Shown: piece by piece, positions 32,001 through 33,761 of the stretch
Numbering within the stretch: the first letter of the stretch is position 1
How the letters are laid out: each line of letters starts with the position of its first letter
Source: an uncultured Muribaculaceae bacterium
Lineage (GTDB): Bacteria > Bacteroidota > Bacteroidia > Bacteroidales > Muribaculaceae
Direction of reading: 5' to 3'
Assembly (NCBI GenBank): GCA_910578075.1
Contig: CAJTPK010000032.1
Span: 1-33,761 of the forward strand
DNA: 33,761 nt
Program-made: the position numbers and the translations under genes
Notes under the pieces: model-generated
The model's input: the letters and a program-made list of their open reading frames with translations, nothing else
Databases searched by the model: none
Told to the model about the DNA's origin: nothing

Positions 32001-32203
32001 TCATGCTCGGGTTGTTGCCTCTGCTTTTCGCTTCCGGTCCGGGGTCTGCCGCAAGGCGCGACATTGGAACAGGCGTATTCTTCGGAATGGCGGTGGCCAT
32101 CACCGTGGGAATCGTGTTTGTGCCGTTCTTCTTCGTGCAGGTCAACAAGCTTGTGCGAAGACATAAGAAAACCAAAGATTTATCTTTAAGTAAAAAGATT
32201 TGA
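29078..32203 (+). CDS. RND multidrug efflux pump, inner-membrane subunit (HAE1), second system
   Basis: This 1041-residue AcrB-type proton/drug antiporter has its start set at 29078 (MRKNFFLEHPVFSIVISI). The open frame extends 39 bases further upstream into the adaptor gene, but the chosen ATG follows that gene's stop by one base and gives the standard HAE1 N-terminus. The proton-relay residues are intact: D408-D409 in IVVDDAIVVVENV, K934 in VAKNAILIVEFA, and RFRPIVMT in helix 11. The porter segment LPVDQYPEIVPPVVRISASY is typical. It is clearly a different paralogue from the pump at 2762. Substrate range cannot be inferred. Confidence 0.95.
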   Translation: MRKNFFLEHPVFSIVISIVIFIIGAIGLMMLPVDQYPEIVPPVVRISASYPGADATTVTQAVATPIEQELNGTPGMIYMSSTSSNSGGFSALVTFDIDTDPELAAVDIQNRVKKAESRLPAEVVQNGISVSKETASRLMTITILSDDPKFDEVYLSNYTTLNVIDPIRRIPGVGSVSNVGGRYYAMQIWLQPDKLADMGLTVKDIQNALKDQNRESAAGALGQAPAEEIDVTMPIIARGRLSSVEEFEDIVLRASSNGSIIRLKDVARISLEAQSYSTESGINGGNAAVININMLPGSNAMEVAEAVKKEMESLSANFPAGISYNIPFDMTTYIKESIHHVYQTFFEALLLVIVVVFLSLQNWRATLIPVIAVPISLVGTFGVMLMFGFSLNMLTLLGLILAIGIVVDDAIVVVENVDRIMNAEHLPPKEATAKAMHNLGSALVAMSLVLCAVFVPVSFLPGITGQLYRQFTVTIAVSVVISTVVALTLSPVMCAKLLKPASHKKKNKIFRYINLWLGKGNRFYGNSIRRVLVHPRRMYVTFGLALAFIYMMNELMPRSFMSQEDQGYFTVELELPEGASIERTREVTDRAMAMLLKDKDVEYVLNVTGSSPRVGTNQAHAQLTVILKPWDKRETEDISKVRARILNELQQYPESKAYIFSPAIIPGLGTSGGFEMVLEAKADATYADLQNAVDTLRSYAAHIPSISGLSTSMQADIPQLYFDVDRDRAQMLGIPVSDIFSTMKAFTGSIYVNDFNMFNRIYRVYLQADAPYRMRRENINLFFVKSADGTMVPVSSLGNSHFTTGPGTIARFNMFNSATISGEAAHGYSTGEAMDALEKVVREKLPSNIGVEWSGLSYQQKHESGNTGLILGLVFLFVFLFLAALYESWSVPLAVILSLPIAGVGAYLGIWLCGLENNIYFQIGLVMLVGLVAKNAILIVEFAKEETEKGSDPAKAALTAARLRFRPIVMTSLAFMLGLLPLLFASGPGSAARRDIGTGVFFGMAVAITVGIVFVPFFFVQVNKLVRRHKKTKDLSLSKKI

Positions 32204-32213
32204 TTCTCAAAAG

Positions 32214-33641
32214 ATGAAAAGATTCATTCACATCATATTGATCTTTACTGCCGCAGCTGTGATGTCCGGGTGCTCGGGGACAAAGAATCTTGTCCCCGCA
32301 CGTGTCGACATGCCGGAAACATTCATTCCGGAGGCGACTTCGGATTCCCTGTCGATAGCAGACATCGCATGGTGGGAGTTTTTCACCGACCCTACCCTCA
32401 CCAAAATCATGACCATCGCTCTTGAAAACAACCGCGACCTTCTTAAAGCCGCCTCCAAAATAGAGCAGATGAGGGAACTTTACGGCATCAGCAAAGCTGA
32501 GATGCTTCCGGAAATAGGATTCAACGTTGCCTATTCCCACGAAACCAACAACTATAACAATAGCGGGACTACCCGTGATCCGGAGCATGATCTGAAATTC
32601 CCGATCACCTGGGAAGTAAACCTCTGGGGCTCGATGTTTCACGCCAGGAATGCGGGCAAAGCGCGTTTCATTGCATCGCAGGAAGATTACCGTGCCATGC
32701 GCATGGAGCTGATAGCGGAAGTGGCAACCGCATATATACGACTGCTTGCGTTGGAAAACGAACTCGATATAGTTCGCCAGACACTGCATACCCGTCAGGA
32801 ATCCCTTAGCCAGGCGAAATTACGTTTCGAGGGGGGACTAACGTCGGAGACTGTCTATCAACAGGCGAAAGTGGAATACGCCACCGCCGCGGCACTTGTG
32901 CCGGATCTGGAACTACGCGTTGCCTCCACACGCAATGCGCTGACTCTTCTCATGGGTGAGTATCCACACGAGATCCTTGATGAACGCACATTCCGCTTCA
33001 ACACATCGCTTGAAGACAAACTCCCTCTGGGTGTACCATCCGACTTGCTGAAACGTCGTCCTGACCTACGCGCATCGGAACAGAAACTCAAAGCTGCAAT
33101 GTCGGATGTCGGATTGTCCTACGCCGACCGGTTCCCATCCCTCAAGATAGGCTTCACACCGGGATTTGAGAATGATGGTTTGAAAAATTTCTTTAAATCC
33201 CCATTCACATACGTCATAGGTTCAGTGGCAGGAACAATTTTCGACTTCGGCAAGAAAAAACGCAGATACAAGGCCGCCGTAGCTGTCTATGACCAGACTC
33301 GTTACGATTATGAGCAATCGGTAATGCGCGCGTTTACAGAGGTAAACACGGCAATCGTGGCATACCGAGGCTACAAGGAGAACACTCGCCTGATGATAGA
33401 GCTTTGTGAGGCAGCGGAGAAATACGTGAAGCTTGCACGCCTTCAATATCGAGGCGGAACATTGAACTACATCGATGTGCTCGATGCCCAACGCCGTTAT
33501 TTCAGTGCGCAGACAGGCGTCAATAGCGCCTTGCGCGATGAATACCTCGCCCTGATCAACCTCTACAAAACCCTTGGCGGAGGCTGGCAGATGCAAAAGA
33601 AACAGAGAGGAAACAGCAAAGAAACCGAGAATAAACAATAA
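32214..33641 (+). CDS. RND efflux outer-membrane channel lipoprotein (OprM/NodT family), second system
   Basis: This 475-residue channel completes the second tripartite efflux system. The lipobox M17-S18-G19-C20 is clear, giving a lipoprotein anchored in the outer membrane. Both OEP halves are present, with the family motif PSDLLKRRPDLRASEQKLKA and the second-half repeat ARLQYRGGTLNYIDVLDAQR near the C-terminus. The last ~15 residues are polar and basic. It is third in the operon (10 bp after the pump), whereas in the first system the channel gene comes first. The next promoter, for a tRNA, begins 25 bp after its stop. Confidence 0.94.
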   Translation: MKRFIHIILIFTAAAVMSGCSGTKNLVPARVDMPETFIPEATSDSLSIADIAWWEFFTDPTLTKIMTIALENNRDLLKAASKIEQMRELYGISKAEMLPEIGFNVAYSHETNNYNNSGTTRDPEHDLKFPITWEVNLWGSMFHARNAGKARFIASQEDYRAMRMELIAEVATAYIRLLALENELDIVRQTLHTRQESLSQAKLRFEGGLTSETVYQQAKVEYATAAALVPDLELRVASTRNALTLLMGEYPHEILDERTFRFNTSLEDKLPLGVPSDLLKRRPDLRASEQKLKAAMSDVGLSYADRFPSLKIGFTPGFENDGLKNFFKSPFTYVIGSVAGTIFDFGKKKRRYKAAVAVYDQTRYDYEQSVMRAFTEVNTAIVAYRGYKENTRLMIELCEAAEKYVKLARLQYRGGTLNYIDVLDAQRRYFSAQTGVNSALRDEYLALINLYKTLGGGWQMQKKQRGNSKETENKQ

Positions 33642-33666
33642 AAAATTCGGAAAAACGCACTTTACA

Positions 33667-33698
33667 TTTGCAATATTCAAAAAAAACACTTAACTTTG
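33667..33698 (+). promoter_or_regulatory. Promoter of the tRNA-Ser gene
   Basis: TTTG (33667-33670), a 20-bp spacer and TAACTTTG (33691-33698) are an exact consensus match. The tRNA 5' end is 13 bp beyond. Confidence 0.88.
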
Positions 33699-33710
33699 CA
33701 CTCACATTTT

Positions 33711-33761
33711 GGAGAGATGGCAGAGTGGTCGATTGCGGCGGTCTTGAAAACCGTTGAGGGT
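33711..33761 (+). tRNA. tRNA-Ser (anticodon UGA), 3' part cut by the window edge
   Basis: The acceptor start GGAGAGAT, the D-arm GGCAGAGTGGTCGATTGC and the anticodon arm with loop CTTGAAA are present; the anticodon TGA is at 33745-33747. The sequence after the anticodon arm (TTGAGGGT) begins the long variable arm expected of a class II serine tRNA. The rest lies outside the window. Confidence 0.93.

Overview
The window looks like chromosomal DNA from a gut Bacteroidales bacterium, probably Muribaculaceae-like; the genus is inferred, not shown. Supporting signs are Bacteroidetes-type promoters (TTTG, about 20 bp, TAnnTTTG) before several genes, a TonB-dependent receptor paired with a DUF4249-type lipoprotein, a T9SS-like C-terminal sorting domain, a NhaD antiporter, and a four-subunit 2-oxoacid:ferredoxin oxidoreductase of anaerobic type.

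Layout. 1-92 is the 3' end of a probable pckA with its terminator. 195-5929 is a tripartite RND efflux operon (outer-membrane channel, lipoprotein adaptor, inner-membrane pump). 5930-9168 is mostly a complex palindromic repeat family (copies A, B, C) surrounding one secreted-protein gene. 9169-15570 is an envelope/signalling block: a membrane TPR-HTH regulator, a small exported protein, a beta-barrel protein, a TonB-dependent receptor and its DUF4249 lipoprotein. 15581-16036 is a ~450 bp imperfect palindrome, followed by a candidate minus-strand small RNA. 16488-22913 is on the minus strand: a flippase with ruvB, the 2-oxoacid:ferredoxin oxidoreductase operon, and a sirtuin lacking the zinc cysteines. 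A second candidate small RNA, on the plus strand, lies upstream of ruvB. 23209-25745 is nhaD overlapping a glycosyltransferase. 25907-26578 is a HigBA toxin-antitoxin pair, then a small beta-barrel protein and further fragments of both repeat families. 27838-33641 is a second tripartite RND operon with a different gene order (adaptor, pump, channel). A tRNA-Ser(UGA) gene is cut by the right edge.

The least explained content is non-coding. Two copies of the 5930-9168 repeat share an identical 230 bp core. They also share a hairpin whose stem differs between copies by paired, compensatory changes while its loop is conserved. Fragments of the same family recur about 18 kb away beside half of the large palindrome. 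Two gene-free stretches carry intrinsic terminators that no annotated gene explains, which suggests unannotated small RNAs.
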